A stretch of 64,000 bases of DNA, from positions 29,681-93,680 of the forward strand of contig DUPQ01000009.1 in the NCBI GenBank assembly GCA_012838235.1, in the 5' to 3' direction. Shown here piece by piece: positions 9,365 through 18,275 of this stretch (positions are counted from its first letter, which is position 1; every line of letters starts with the position of its first letter). Source of the DNA: Clostridiaceae bacterium (GTDB taxonomy: Bacteria; Bacillota; Clostridia; DUPQ01). The notes under the pieces were generated by a model. That model saw only the letters and a list, made by a program, of their open reading frames with translations. It ran no database searches and was not told where the DNA came from. A program made the position numbers and the translations under genes.

Positions 9365-9940
9365 TCAAACTGTGTAGTTGTATCCGGCTTCAAATGCCTT
9401 TATATTCATATCGATAAAAGCGGGTTTTGCAATCTTTTTCAAAGCTTCCAGCCATATTTCTTTTTCTATGTCGGAATCTCTTGCCATGCGACCTATCAGA
9501 ACCGAGTTTACCGTTCTTATAGAACCCGATTGTTCAGCCAATACCGAAGCATCCATGAAGATACAGTTATCTACCCTTCCGGTAAGCTCAGAAATAATAT
9601 CATCAGGGTATTGCATGGAAGATGTAATTACAGGCATAGGATCTATCTTTTGTGTATTACTTATGAGAATACCGCCTTTTTTAAGATAATGAGCCCACCT
9701 CAGAGCTTCCAGCTGTTCAAAAGCGATAAGTACATCGGCCTCTCCAACAGGTATTATGGGAGATATTACTTCTTCGCCGTAACGCACATATGTTATAACC
9801 GAACCGCCTCTTTGCGCCATACCGTGTACCTCGGAAACTTTTACATCAAAACCTTTCAGCGTGGCTGCTTCTCCTATTATTGTAGAAGCAAATAGTGTAC
9901 CCTGTCCGCCCACCCCTGCTATTACAATTGACTTAACCAT
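9365..9940 (-). CDS. iorB: Indolepyruvate:ferredoxin oxidoreductase beta subunit
   Basis: 191 aa from MVKSIVIAGVGGQGT. The track's longer form (9997) reads into iorA. The ATG at 9940 shares one base with the iorA stop (TAATG) and has AAAGGAGGAG upstream. The gamma-type pyruvate:ferredoxin oxidoreductase domain is plain: GVGGQGTLFASTIIGEAA, then SEVHGMAQRGGSVITYVRYG. With IorA it oxidatively decarboxylates aryl-pyruvates from aromatic amino acids to aryl-CoA, passing electrons to ferredoxin. Last gene of the symporter-iorA-iorB operon. Confidence 0.95.
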   Translation of the reverse strand: MVKSIVIAGVGGQGTLFASTIIGEAATLKGFDVKVSEVHGMAQRGGSVITYVRYGEEVISPIIPVGEADVLIAFEQLEALRWAHYLKKGGILISNTQKIDPMPVITSSMQYPDDIISELTGRVDNCIFMDASVLAEQSGSIRTVNSVLIGRMARDSDIEKEIWLEALKKIAKPAFIDMNIKAFEAGYNYTV

Positions 9941-11682
9941 TACTTCTCCTCCTTTTTCAAGGCACCGAATCTGCATACATTGACGCATAAACCGCACCCG
10001 TTACATAAGGATGTATCTATTTCTATCTTATTGTTTTTAAAAGATATTGCGGGACATCCCAGACTCATACACATTTTGCATTTAGTACACTTGTCTCTGT
10101 CTACGGTAACGCATCCTTTATATTTAACCGTTTTAAGCAATGCACACGGTCTTTGTGAGATTATCAGAGAAGGTTCCATTGCATTGACCTCCTCTTTTAT
10201 AACCCTCATCGCTTCTTCCACGTCAAAAGGATCGATTATTCTTACCCTCTCGATTCCGATACTCTTTGCCAACATAACCAGATCAATCTGTTTGGCGGGA
10301 TTATTGTGAATATCCAATCCGTTCAGAGGATTATTCTGATGTCCCGTCATACCGGTTATGGAATTATCCAATACTATAACGGTGCCTACCCCTTTGTTGT
10401 AGACTATGTCTATAAGGCCGGTAATACCCGAATGCACGAATGTGGAATCCCCTATCACACCCACGCACTTCTTCATATATTCATCCCCTCTTGCTTTATT
10501 GAAGCCGTGAAGTGATGTAATACCGCTTCCCATACATAAAGAAGTATCCATAGCGACAAGCGGCTGCAAAGTTGCCAAAGTATAACACCCTATATCTCCC
10601 GTTACCGTCAGTTTAAGTCTCTTTAAAATATGAAATATTCCTCTGTGAGGACATCCGGGGCACATTACGGGAGGTCTGCCGGGCACTTTGCTCATATCAT
10701 AGCCTTCCATGCAGTTATACGGCTTTTGACCGAATAACCTGTTTCTCAAAAGTTCCACCGAATATTCTCCGGTTACAGGCAGCAGTTGCTTCCCCGTCAC
10801 CTCTATACCGCATGCCTTACATGCCGTTTCAATTATCGGTTCCAACTCTTCTATAACATAAATCTTTTTAACCGATGAAGCAAATTTCTTTAATAACTCT
10901 TCAGATATGGGATAAGTAATACCTAATTTCAGATAAGATGCATCGGGCAGGGCTTCACGGGCATATTGGAAAGCTATTCCCGAAGATATGAAGCCTATAT
11001 CCTTATTCTTTATACAAATCTTATTCAATTCCGACAGAAAAGCGTATTCTTTTTGCTTAATGACCCTTTCTTCCACTATCTCATGCCGTACTTTAGCCAT
11101 TGCTGGCATCATGACATTCTTCTTCGGATTCTTTACATAATCTTTCAGCGGCACATCCACTCTATCCTCAAGAGTTGTCAGACTCCGGGAATGACTTACC
11201 CGCGTGGAAAGCCTCAGTAAAATCGGTGTATCAAAGCGTTCCGATAATTCAAATGCCTTCTTGGTAAAATCCTTGGCTTCCTGCGAGTCGGACGGCTCCA
11301 ACATCATAACCTTGGCTGCTTTGGCATAATGTCTTGAATCCTGTTCATTTTGTGATGAATGCATTCCCGGATCATCGGCTACCGCAATTACAAATCCGGC
11401 ATTGACTCCTATATAGGATGTTGTAAACAGCGGGTCGGATGCGACATTCAGTCCCACATGTTTCATAGCGCAAAAGGATCTTGCACCGGCTATTGCCGAA
11501 GATGCGGCTACTTCCAAAGCCACTTTTTCGTTAGGAGCCCATTCGGTATATATTTCATCATATTTTGATGTCGCTTCGGTTATCTCGGTACTGGGAGTAC
11601 CGGGATATGCCGATACCACTTTTACTCCGGCTTCATATAATCCTCTTGCTACCGCTTCATTCGCCAGTAACAACTTTTTCAT
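9940..11682 (-). CDS. iorA: Indolepyruvate:ferredoxin oxidoreductase alpha subunit
   Basis: 580 aa. The N-terminal pyrimidine-binding transketolase domain begins MKKLLLANEAVARGLYEAGVKVVSAYPGTPSTEI. The thiamine-diphosphate domain has VMCPGCPHRG, GDIGCYTLATLQP and GDSTFVHSGITGL. The C-terminus carries two 4Fe-4S motifs, CTKCKMCMSLGCP and CNGCGLCVNVC. The first cluster motif has two residues between its third and fourth cysteines, a ferredoxin variant known in this family. Cytoplasmic, oxygen-sensitive by family. The start overlaps the symporter gene by 26 bases and has GAGGAG seven bases upstream. Function needs IorB, encoded directly after. Confidence 0.96.
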   Translation of the reverse strand: MKKLLLANEAVARGLYEAGVKVVSAYPGTPSTEITEATSKYDEIYTEWAPNEKVALEVAASSAIAGARSFCAMKHVGLNVASDPLFTTSYIGVNAGFVIAVADDPGMHSSQNEQDSRHYAKAAKVMMLEPSDSQEAKDFTKKAFELSERFDTPILLRLSTRVSHSRSLTTLEDRVDVPLKDYVKNPKKNVMMPAMAKVRHEIVEERVIKQKEYAFLSELNKICIKNKDIGFISSGIAFQYAREALPDASYLKLGITYPISEELLKKFASSVKKIYVIEELEPIIETACKACGIEVTGKQLLPVTGEYSVELLRNRLFGQKPYNCMEGYDMSKVPGRPPVMCPGCPHRGIFHILKRLKLTVTGDIGCYTLATLQPLVAMDTSLCMGSGITSLHGFNKARGDEYMKKCVGVIGDSTFVHSGITGLIDIVYNKGVGTVIVLDNSITGMTGHQNNPLNGLDIHNNPAKQIDLVMLAKSIGIERVRIIDPFDVEEAMRVIKEEVNAMEPSLIISQRPCALLKTVKYKGCVTVDRDKCTKCKMCMSLGCPAISFKNNKIEIDTSLCNGCGLCVNVCRFGALKKEEK

Positions 11683-13132
11683 TTAAAATCTCCTCAACTG
11701 TAATGTTTTTCTTCCACGACAACCTTGAAACTATGAATGAAACGGCTACGGATGTTGCCATAGCTATACATCCTGCTACCGTGGAATATGTCATCCCTTT
11801 TATAATAACAAGTGTCATCATTACTGTAAAGCCGGAAAGCATACCGGCAAAAGCGGAAACTTTATCCGCTCTCCTGCTGTATATCCCTACAACATAAGGA
11901 CCTAAGAAGCATCCTGCCAGCGTTCCCCATGAGAGATTCATCAATGTTACTATTGCGTTATTATTCATAAGAGCCATTATTACCGATATCACTACAAAAA
12001 CACCGCAAAGTATTCGAAAAAGAGTAAGCTGACTCTTTTCACTCATATCCTTCTTTATGTATCCTTTGACCAGATCCACCGATATTGATGATGCGGATAC
12101 CAGCACCAGTGATGACAAAGTTGACATAGACGCAGCCAGTATAAGTACCATGAATATACCTAAAAAAGCATCGGGCAGTATCTTAACCAACATATTGGGT
12201 ACAATGGTATCTACAGAACCGTTCGGTATCTCGGAAAAGAAAAGTCGTCCGAACGAGCCGGTCAGGTATGCTCCTATACCTATAACCGCAGCAAAAACCG
12301 TAGCGATTATTGTTCCTTTCTTTATAGAAGATTCATCTTTTATTGCATAAAATTTATGCACCATCTGAGGCAGTCCCCAGACTCCGAAACTTGTTATCAA
12401 CACCAATGAAAGAAGTTTCCAGGGATCGGGACCTGTTATCGTGCCTAAACCTTCTTTAATATTGTTTAAAGAAGCCAATCCGTTGGCAAATCCGTTTACC
12501 TCGGGTGATTTTACAACATATACAACAATGATAACCGTACCTATAATCATTATTGTGCCCTGAATAAGGTTATTAAGTGCCGTTGCGATATATCCTCCGA
12601 GAACAAGATATATCAAAGTAAAAGCGGCCATTATAATAACGGTAATTGTAAATGCCTGCGAAACCGATACCGATGCGGGAAAGAGCTTGGAAAACAGGTA
12701 TCCCAGCCCTTTATAGACCGAAGCTGTATACGGAACCAGAAATATAAATGTCAGTACTGAAGTAAAAATCTTGAGAGCTTCCGAGTCATATCTTTTCTGA
12801 AAGAACTCCGGCATGGTCTTTGCGTCCAATTCTCTCGTTATGGATCGTGTTCTTTTTGCAAGCACTCTCCATGCCAGATAGCTGCCCGCAACCGCATTAC
12901 CTATACCAATCCAGACGGCGGAAGTACCCATTTCCCATCCTATACCACCGGCATAACCTATAAAGATAACCGCACTGAAATAGGAAGTTCCGTAAGCCAA
13001 AGCCGAGAGCCAAGCTCCCATTTTTCTTCCGCCCAACAAAAAATCGTCAATGTTCTTAATCTTTCTGACGCTGTAGATTCCCACAGCCACCTGTATAGCG
13101 ATAAATATAGCAATAATAATGATCTTAATCAT
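11657..13132 (-). CDS. Sodium/solute symporter (SSS family)
   Basis: 491-aa membrane protein with about 13 hydrophobic segments. SSS features are the N-terminal DDFLLGGRKMGAWLSALAYGTSYFSAVIFIGYAGG and the later AASMSTLSSLVLVSASSISVDLVKGYI, which contains the Ser/Thr-rich sodium-site segment. It imports a solute with Na+; substrate cannot be told from sequence. Its gene leads and overlaps iorA, so an aromatic amino acid, a keto acid or another organic acid is a reasonable inference. It has the best promoter in this part of the window (TTGACA/TATAAT), and GGGAGGACGG precedes the ATG. Confidence 0.9.
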   Translation of the reverse strand: MIKIIIIAIFIAIQVAVGIYSVRKIKNIDDFLLGGRKMGAWLSALAYGTSYFSAVIFIGYAGGIGWEMGTSAVWIGIGNAVAGSYLAWRVLAKRTRSITRELDAKTMPEFFQKRYDSEALKIFTSVLTFIFLVPYTASVYKGLGYLFSKLFPASVSVSQAFTITVIIMAAFTLIYLVLGGYIATALNNLIQGTIMIIGTVIIVVYVVKSPEVNGFANGLASLNNIKEGLGTITGPDPWKLLSLVLITSFGVWGLPQMVHKFYAIKDESSIKKGTIIATVFAAVIGIGAYLTGSFGRLFFSEIPNGSVDTIVPNMLVKILPDAFLGIFMVLILAASMSTLSSLVLVSASSISVDLVKGYIKKDMSEKSQLTLFRILCGVFVVISVIMALMNNNAIVTLMNLSWGTLAGCFLGPYVVGIYSRRADKVSAFAGMLSGFTVMMTLVIIKGMTYSTVAGCIAMATSVAVSFIVSRLSWKKNITVEEILNEKVVTGE

Positions 13133-13162
13133 ACTACCGTCCTCCCGTCCTACTTAAAGCAG

Positions 13163-13190
13163 ATTATACGAATATTTTCTTCACTGTCAA
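13163..13190 (-). promoter_or_regulatory. Promoter of the symporter-iorAB operon
   Basis: Minus strand TTGACA (13185-13190), 16-base spacer, TATAAT (13163-13168). Both hexamers are perfect, suggesting strong sigma-A transcription. No clear operator is visible around it. Confidence 0.8.
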
Positions 13191-13227
13191 CCTTTTTCTT
13201 TGATTATAGCAACAAAATTCGGTAAAT

Positions 13228-13614
13228 TTAACGATACATGGCCAATTCAATGCTGTCCATATACTGTCCCAACGACATGTTGAATTTCTGATAATCCGTA
13301 TTTCTGAATTCCTCATTTTGCGCCGGCAGCGCAACATTAACCGTCTGAAGTTGGTTATAGAAAGTTATCATGAGCGGAACTTTAATTATTGTGGATAACC
13401 CGCGGATTGTCATACTTCCGGCTTCTTCCAGTTTCATGATATCTTCTCCTGAAGTAACACTCACCGGTTTATCATCAACCAGAATCTCCGTTTTCTTAAA
13501 AAACCGGTAAGCCGTACCGACACCTTTTTGAATTTGTTCCCATCCTACCCTGTATGTCAGATTAAACGTTGCAGCCAACCATCCTTTATCTTCCGTTACA
13601 CCTAATAGCAGCAT
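13228..13614 (-). CDS. Unrecognised 128-aa protein downstream of pncB
   Basis: I do not recognise this protein. It starts MLLLGVTEDKGWLAATFNLTYRVGWEQIQKG, has AAGGAG seven bases before the ATG and lies 34 bases after pncB, so it is almost certainly translated from the same mRNA. It has no membrane segment, signal peptide or cysteine cluster. The sequence looks like a small mixed alpha/beta protein (a stretch ILVDDKPVSVTSGEDI of strand-like character, then a short helix near the C-terminus, QYMDSIELAMYR). Linkage to nicotinate salvage is positional only. Confidence 0.6.
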   Translation of the reverse strand: MLLLGVTEDKGWLAATFNLTYRVGWEQIQKGVGTAYRFFKKTEILVDDKPVSVTSGEDIMKLEEAGSMTIRGLSTIIKVPLMITFYNQLQTVNVALPAQNEEFRNTDYQKFNMSLGQYMDSIELAMYR

Positions 13615-13648
13615 AAGTTTTCTCCTTATAAACTAATTAATAAAAGTT

Positions 13649-15082
13649 TTATTCTCTGTTAAGCATCCTATACTTTATATCCCACAACTTCTGCGATAAA
13701 TCCACGTAGTAGTTATGAGGATTTTCAAAACGTTTAACTTCATCCCACTGTTCGTCAATCTGTTTTGCACAATATGCTCTTATCTCTTCAATGGAAGGAC
13801 GGTCATATACACATTCACCGTTTTTAAATACCGGTACCAATAATTCTTTTATAGTAAAATCTTCAAATGTCTTTCTCTTCCATGTGTAGTCGGGATCAAA
13901 TATGGTTAAAGGTTTGCTTGTATCGATAACTTCATCGTAAACGCATATTAAATCCGCTTCCGCCTTTAACATGTCTTTGCAATATATTCTGTATACCTTT
14001 TTAAAATGCGGTGTGGTAATCTTTGTGGGATTTTCACTAATCTTTATCTTGGGAATAACATTTCCCTTATCATCTTCCACTGCCACAAGTTTGTATACCC
14101 CGCCGAATACCGGATCGCTTTCCGAAGTTATAAGGCGCTCACCTACTCCGAAGGAATCCAATGTTGCTCCCTGATGAATAACATCCCTGATAATATACTC
14201 ATCCAGAGAATTGGATGCCGTTATCTTACATTCGGTCATTCCGGCTTCATCCAGCATCGCTCTGGCTTTCTTGGAAAGATATGTGATGTCTCCCGAGTCC
14301 AGTCTTATTGCACATTTCTTAATACCCAACTCTTTAAACACTTTAATGGCATTGGGTACACCGCTTTTAAGCACATTATATGTGTCTACCAGTAAAACAC
14401 AGTTATCGGGATAGGTTTTGGCATATATATAAAATGCTTCATATTCGGTATCAAACATCTGAACCCATGAATGAGCCATGGTTCCGCCTGCGGGTACGCC
14501 GTACATTTTGTCAGCCAATGTACAGGATGTACCGGCACATCCGCCTATATATGCCGCTCTTGCTCCCAGCACCGATGCAGCCGTTCCCTGAGCTCTTCTT
14601 GCTCCGAATTCCATTATAGGACGCCCTTTTGCCGAACGGACTATACGGTTGGATTTGGTTGCTATCAACGATTGATGATTGACAGTAAGAAGTATAAAGG
14701 TCTCTAAAATCTGTGCCTCAATTGTTTTTGCTCTTACCGTTATCAGCGGTTCGTTGGGGAAAACCACCGTGCCTTCGGGAACGGCATAGATATCACCGGT
14801 AAATTTAAAACCCTTAAGATATTTCAAAAAACCTTCATCAAAACATTTCTTGGAACGTAAAAAAGCTATATCTTCATCTGTAAACTCAAGATTCTGTATA
14901 TACTCTATAACCTGGTCCAATCCGCATGCAATGGCAAAACCGCCGTTATCGGGATTGTTTCTGTAAAACATATCAAAATAGCAATACTTATCCTTATACC
15001 CCGCTATATAATATCCGTTAGCCATTGTAAGCTCGTAATAATCGCAAAGCAATGTGTAGTTATTTACTATATCTTTATTCAT
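13649..15082 (-). CDS. pncB: Nicotinate phosphoribosyltransferase
   Basis: 477 aa, usual length for the family. It converts nicotinate and PRPP to nicotinate mononucleotide for NAD salvage. Recognisable parts are the N-terminus LLCDYYELTMANGYYIAG, MEFGARRAQGTAASVLGARAAYIGGCAGTSC, the phosphate-site region KKCAIRLDSGDITYLSKKAR and the glycine motif SFGVGERLITSESDPVFGGVYKL. The ATG at 15082 follows AGAGGT by five bases. It is transcribed from an extended -10 promoter just upstream, divergent from tRNA-Leu. The CinA amidase domain elsewhere in the window could supply nicotinate nucleotides to the same pathway. Confidence 0.96.
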   Translation of the reverse strand: MNKDIVNNYTLLCDYYELTMANGYYIAGYKDKYCYFDMFYRNNPDNGGFAIACGLDQVIEYIQNLEFTDEDIAFLRSKKCFDEGFLKYLKGFKFTGDIYAVPEGTVVFPNEPLITVRAKTIEAQILETFILLTVNHQSLIATKSNRIVRSAKGRPIMEFGARRAQGTAASVLGARAAYIGGCAGTSCTLADKMYGVPAGGTMAHSWVQMFDTEYEAFYIYAKTYPDNCVLLVDTYNVLKSGVPNAIKVFKELGIKKCAIRLDSGDITYLSKKARAMLDEAGMTECKITASNSLDEYIIRDVIHQGATLDSFGVGERLITSESDPVFGGVYKLVAVEDDKGNVIPKIKISENPTKITTPHFKKVYRIYCKDMLKAEADLICVYDEVIDTSKPLTIFDPDYTWKRKTFEDFTIKELLVPVFKNGECVYDRPSIEEIRAYCAKQIDEQWDEVKRFENPHNYYVDLSQKLWDIKYRMLNRE

Positions 15083-15123
15083 TTCTTACCTCTTTTCCGC
15101 CGAAATACCAACGACTTAATGAT

Positions 15124-15132
15124 ATTATAACA
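15124..15132 (-). promoter_or_regulatory. pncB extended -10 element
   Basis: Minus strand TGTTATAAT gives a perfect -10 (15124-15129) with the TG of an extended -10. No convincing -35 at 17 bases. The start codon is about 40 bases downstream. Confidence 0.45.
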
Positions 15133-15147
15133 TTTATAACAAACCTG

Positions 15148-15177
15148 TTGCGTAAATATTGCCTAATATGTTAATAT
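15148..15177 (+). promoter_or_regulatory. tRNA-Leu promoter
   Basis: TTGCGT (15148-15153) and TAATAT (15172-15177) with an 18-base spacer end 14 bases before the tRNA. Confidence 0.4.
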
Positions 15178-15190
15178 TACAAAAGTATCA

Positions 15191-15276
15191 GCCGGCGTGG
15201 TGGAATGGCAGACGCACCGGACTCAAAATCCGGTATAGGAGACTATGTGTGGGTTCAAGTCCCACCGCCGGTACCA
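15191..15276 (+). tRNA. tRNA-Leu, anticodon CAA
   Basis: 86-nt class II tRNA with an encoded CCA end. Acceptor arms GCCGGCG and CGCCGGT (a G-U pair at the end), Leu-type D-arm GGTGGAATGGCAGACGC, anticodon stem CCGGA/TCCGG around loop CTCAAAA (anticodon CAA, reads UUG), long variable arm, and T-arm GTGGGTTCAAGTCCCAC. A terminator follows at once, so it is transcribed alone. I found no repeat of its 3' end nearby that would mark an integrated element. Confidence 0.95.
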
Positions 15277-15281
15277 GGCAA

Positions 15282-15317
15282 GAGGGTCTTTAAGTATATT
15301 TAGACCCTCATTTTTTT
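15282..15317 (+). terminator. Rho-independent terminator of tRNA-Leu
   Basis: Perfect 8-bp stem GAGGGTCT / AGACCCTC around a 12-base AT-rich loop, followed by A and seven T. It starts six bases after the tRNA CCA. Confidence 0.92.
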
Positions 15318-15441
15318 AAATTTCAAACTTTTCAAAATATGTTTTTTACAATTAAGTTAATTTTATGTTCCCATCATCAACATTTTTGGTTGATAAAAAT
15401 GTGTTATACATAACATTTTTCTAACTTATGGCCTAAAAGTA

Positions 15442-15471
15442 TTGATTTTTCTGTATATTCAGGAGTATAAT
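15442..15471 (+). promoter_or_regulatory. Promoter of the DUF4143 ATPase gene
   Basis: TTGATT (15442-15447), 18-base spacer, TATAAT (15466-15471), 20 bases before the start codon. The rest of the 15318-15480 gap is AT-rich, with no ORF or repeat that I can see. Confidence 0.6.
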
Positions 15472-15491
15472 GATTATCGAGGTTGAATACT

Positions 15492-16787
15492 ATGAAAAGA
15501 ATGATAGAAGATAAATTAAACAAATGGAAAGTTTCCGGTTCAAGAAAGCCTTTGTTACTTATGGGTGCAAGACAGGTAGGAAAAACTTATTCATGTTTAG
15601 AGTTCGGAAAAAATAATTATCAAAATGTCGTATACCTGAATTTTGAAGGTGATATGAGACTGCTTCATGATATTTTCAGAGAAGACCTGGAACCTGCACG
15701 AATTGTGCAAGAACTTAGTTATTATTCCAAACAAGCTATAATACCTGAGAAAACCCTGATAATTTTTGACGAAATACAAGCATGTGAAATGGCACTCAAT
15801 TCTTTAAAATATTTTTGTGAAAATGCTCCACAGTACAATATTATTGCTGCCGCCAGTCTGCTTGGTATTGCGATAAATCGTGGCAAATATTCATTTCCGG
15901 TAGGAAAAGTTGATATGGTTACTATGTATCCGATGTCATTTGATGAGTTTTTATATGCATGCGGGAAAGATCTTTTGCTGGAAAAAATAAAGGAATCATT
16001 TTCGTCATTTAAACCGCTTTCGGCAGTATATCATGAGGAAGCATTAAGCCTTTATCACAGCTATCTCGTGATTGGCGGTTATCCGGCAGTAGTTAAAACA
16101 TATCTTGAGAAAAATGATTTTAATGTAGTTAAAGCTCAACAAGCCAATATTGCCAACGCATATATTGCAGACATGGCAAAATACTCAACCCCGAATATTA
16201 CTATAAAAAGTACGGATATTTTCAATACCTTACCTGCACAACTTGCAAAGGAAAACACAAAATTCCGGTACAATATTATTAAAAGTTCTGCCAGGGCTAA
16301 AGACTATGAGCTTAGCTTACAATGGTTAAAAGCTGCAAATGTGGTGCTGGAAAGTATTAAAGCTACGGAAGCAAAACATCCTTTATCCGTTTATCAGGAA
16401 ATTGATTCGTTTAAAATATATTACTCCGATGTAGGACTGCTCTCCTATAAAGCGGGAATTCAACCTCAAGATGTGATATCAAATATATCTTCGCATAGAG
16501 CACGCGGTATGCTCGCCGAAAATTATGTTGCTCAACAATTGGTTGCTGCCGGATATCCGCTGAATTATTGGCAGTCAAGCGGAACAGCGGAAATAGATTT
16601 CATAATTCGTATAGATGATTCAATTATTCCGATAGAGGTAAAATCAGCAGATAATGTAAGGTCCAGAAGTTTGTCTGTTTTTGCAGATAAGTACAATCCG
16701 GATTATGCTATCAGGTTTTCGACAAAAAACTTCGGATATGAGAACAGTATTAAATCTATCCCGTTATATGCAGTTTTTTGTCTATAA
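15492..16787 (+). CDS. AAA ATPase of the DUF4143 family
   Basis: 431 aa from MKRMIEDKLNKWK, three residues into the track ORF, with GAGGTTG upstream. The N-terminal AAA_14 domain has Walker A LLLMGARQVGKTYSC and Walker B LIIFDEIQACEMAL with sensor-like region IIAAASLLGIAI (usually GSLLG, here ASLLG). The C-terminal DUF4143 half ends in a nuclease-like TAEIDFIIRIDDSIIPIEVKSADN, the D-ExK core of PD-(D/E)XK folds. Function is not established for these families, which are widespread accessory genes in Clostridia and Bacteroidetes. It is a lone gene with its own promoter behind the tRNA. Confidence 0.85.
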   Translation: MKRMIEDKLNKWKVSGSRKPLLLMGARQVGKTYSCLEFGKNNYQNVVYLNFEGDMRLLHDIFREDLEPARIVQELSYYSKQAIIPEKTLIIFDEIQACEMALNSLKYFCENAPQYNIIAAASLLGIAINRGKYSFPVGKVDMVTMYPMSFDEFLYACGKDLLLEKIKESFSSFKPLSAVYHEEALSLYHSYLVIGGYPAVVKTYLEKNDFNVVKAQQANIANAYIADMAKYSTPNITIKSTDIFNTLPAQLAKENTKFRYNIIKSSARAKDYELSLQWLKAANVVLESIKATEAKHPLSVYQEIDSFKIYYSDVGLLSYKAGIQPQDVISNISSHRARGMLAENYVAQQLVAAGYPLNYWQSSGTAEIDFIIRIDDSIIPIEVKSADNVRSRSLSVFADKYNPDYAIRFSTKNFGYENSIKSIPLYAVFCL

Positions 16788-16922
16788 AGCAGACCTTATA
16801 AATTTATATTTCTGATTGCTGGCAAAATATCTCATATGCAGAAAGCAGCTATATCTTTTGACTGCTCCGTTATTCTTTGCCTATTTGATTTAATGTATAA
16901 TAATTATTCCACAAACTGAATA

Positions 16923-16931
16923 TGATATAAT
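16923..16931 (+). promoter_or_regulatory. Extended -10 promoter of the C69 hydrolase gene
   Basis: TGATATAAT (perfect -10 at 16926-16931 plus TG) lies 28 bases before the start codon. Only a poor -35 (TTATTC) is present. Confidence 0.5.
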
Positions 16932-16959
16932 ATAGCGGTACAGAGTTAGGAGAATTGAT

Positions 16960-18177
16960 ATGTGTGATACTATGTGGAAGTCCTTTGAAAAAGGCGGAAT
17001 TTTTGCAAAAAACAGCGACAGATCTTGTAACGAGATTAATCTGGTACAGTTTATTCCCGGCGGGAAAACGGGTGGTCAACCCGTCAAGTGTACATATATA
17101 ACAGTCCCGCAGGAAGAAAAGAAATATTCTGTCCTTCTGGTTCGCCCTCATTGGATGTGGGGAGCCGAAATGGGCATTAACGAGTGCGGTGTTGCTATCG
17201 GAAACGAAGCGCTTTTTACCAAATCAAAAGGTAAAAGGACAGAGCGATTACTGGGAATGGATATTCTAAGGATTGCATTGGAAAGAGCAAAAAATGCAAA
17301 AGAAGGTATAGAGGAAATAAAAAAAGCATTAACTGCGTTCGGTCAGGGAGGTAACTGTACCTTTGATAAGACGTTTTATTACGACAACAGTTTTCTGGTT
17401 GCGGATAAAAAAGAGGCATACATTTTAGAGTCTTCGGGACTTGAGTACAAGACAAAGAAGCTGGAAGGTTACGGTAATATTTCCAACCGTATCACTATTG
17501 AAGAGGATGATTTTGCAAAAAAACATACTAACAATCTCATTACTCATTTTGCCGGTTCAATGAAGAGACAGAACTGTGCCTGCAATGCCATAAAAGATGC
17601 AAAGGGTATAAGGGATGTATTTGGCGCATTAAGAGCACATGATACAGATGACAGGCACAAACTATACACAAAAGGAAGTGTTTCCTCTGTTTGTATGCAC
17701 CAGAGTTTTCTCGGAGATCATACAACCGGAAGTATGGTAGTAGATTTCAGAGAAGATATCCCGGTCATCTGGGTAACAGGCTCCTCTACCCCCTGCTTAT
17801 CGGTATTCAAACCTGTCTTCTTCGGGCATATTAATCCCCCGGTTTTCTTAGATGAAAAAGATAGCCTGAATTATTGGTTAAAAAGAGAGTACTTAAACAG
17901 AGCAATATTCGCAGGCTTAACGAATGCCGATTCCCATATCAAGCAGGTAAAAGAGATAGAAGAAGATTTTATATCAGGCTATGAGTCCTTGCTGAAGAAA
18001 GGGGCAACAGTAGAACAATTTGCCGATTTTTCAAAGAAGTGCTCGGAGAAAGAAGAGACTTTCATAAACAGCTACTCAAAAATCATAGAGACCGTGAAAA
18101 ACCGTACCGTGCAACTTCCCGGAATGTGGGGAAAAAAGACAAAAAGACTTATTGAGCAAAATCATATGAAATATTAA
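16960..18177 (+). CDS. Peptidase C69-family Ntn hydrolase (dipeptidase/secernin-like)
   Basis: 405 aa. The second residue is cysteine (MCDTMWKSFEKGGIFAKNSDRSCNE), the typical start of C69 proteins, in which removal of Met exposes the catalytic N-terminal Cys. The family motif FAKNSDR is intact, and later segments (MGINECGVAIGNEALFT, SVCMHQSFLGDHTTGSMVVDF) match secernin/dipeptidase relatives. It lacks a signal peptide, so it probably cleaves dipeptides or amides in the cytoplasm. TTAGGAG lies seven bases before the ATG, which fixes the start. Single gene between the ATPase and the convergent DUF3021 gene. Exact substrate unknown. Confidence 0.85.
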   Translation: MCDTMWKSFEKGGIFAKNSDRSCNEINLVQFIPGGKTGGQPVKCTYITVPQEEKKYSVLLVRPHWMWGAEMGINECGVAIGNEALFTKSKGKRTERLLGMDILRIALERAKNAKEGIEEIKKALTAFGQGGNCTFDKTFYYDNSFLVADKKEAYILESSGLEYKTKKLEGYGNISNRITIEEDDFAKKHTNNLITHFAGSMKRQNCACNAIKDAKGIRDVFGALRAHDTDDRHKLYTKGSVSSVCMHQSFLGDHTTGSMVVDFREDIPVIWVTGSSTPCLSVFKPVFFGHINPPVFLDEKDSLNYWLKREYLNRAIFAGLTNADSHIKQVKEIEEDFISGYESLLKKGATVEQFADFSKKCSEKEETFINSYSKIIETVKNRTVQLPGMWGKKTKRLIEQNHMKY

Positions 18178-18275
18178 TAAAGCCACTTTCCGAATCGGTC
18201 AGTTTGGCTCTATAAAAACAGCGTAATCTTTATGACCACGCCGCTTCTTTTTGCTTATTCTTTATTCAGTTATTT

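Noticed and set aside
15191-16787. Possible integrated element at the 3' end of tRNA-Leu
   Set aside because: No repeat of the tRNA 3' end, no integrase and no phage gene is seen nearby; the tRNA has its own terminator.
18181-18209. Partial stem AGCC...GGCT with an inner CCG/CGG after the C69 hydrolase gene
   Set aside because: The stem is interrupted and no T-run follows, so it is not reported as a terminator.
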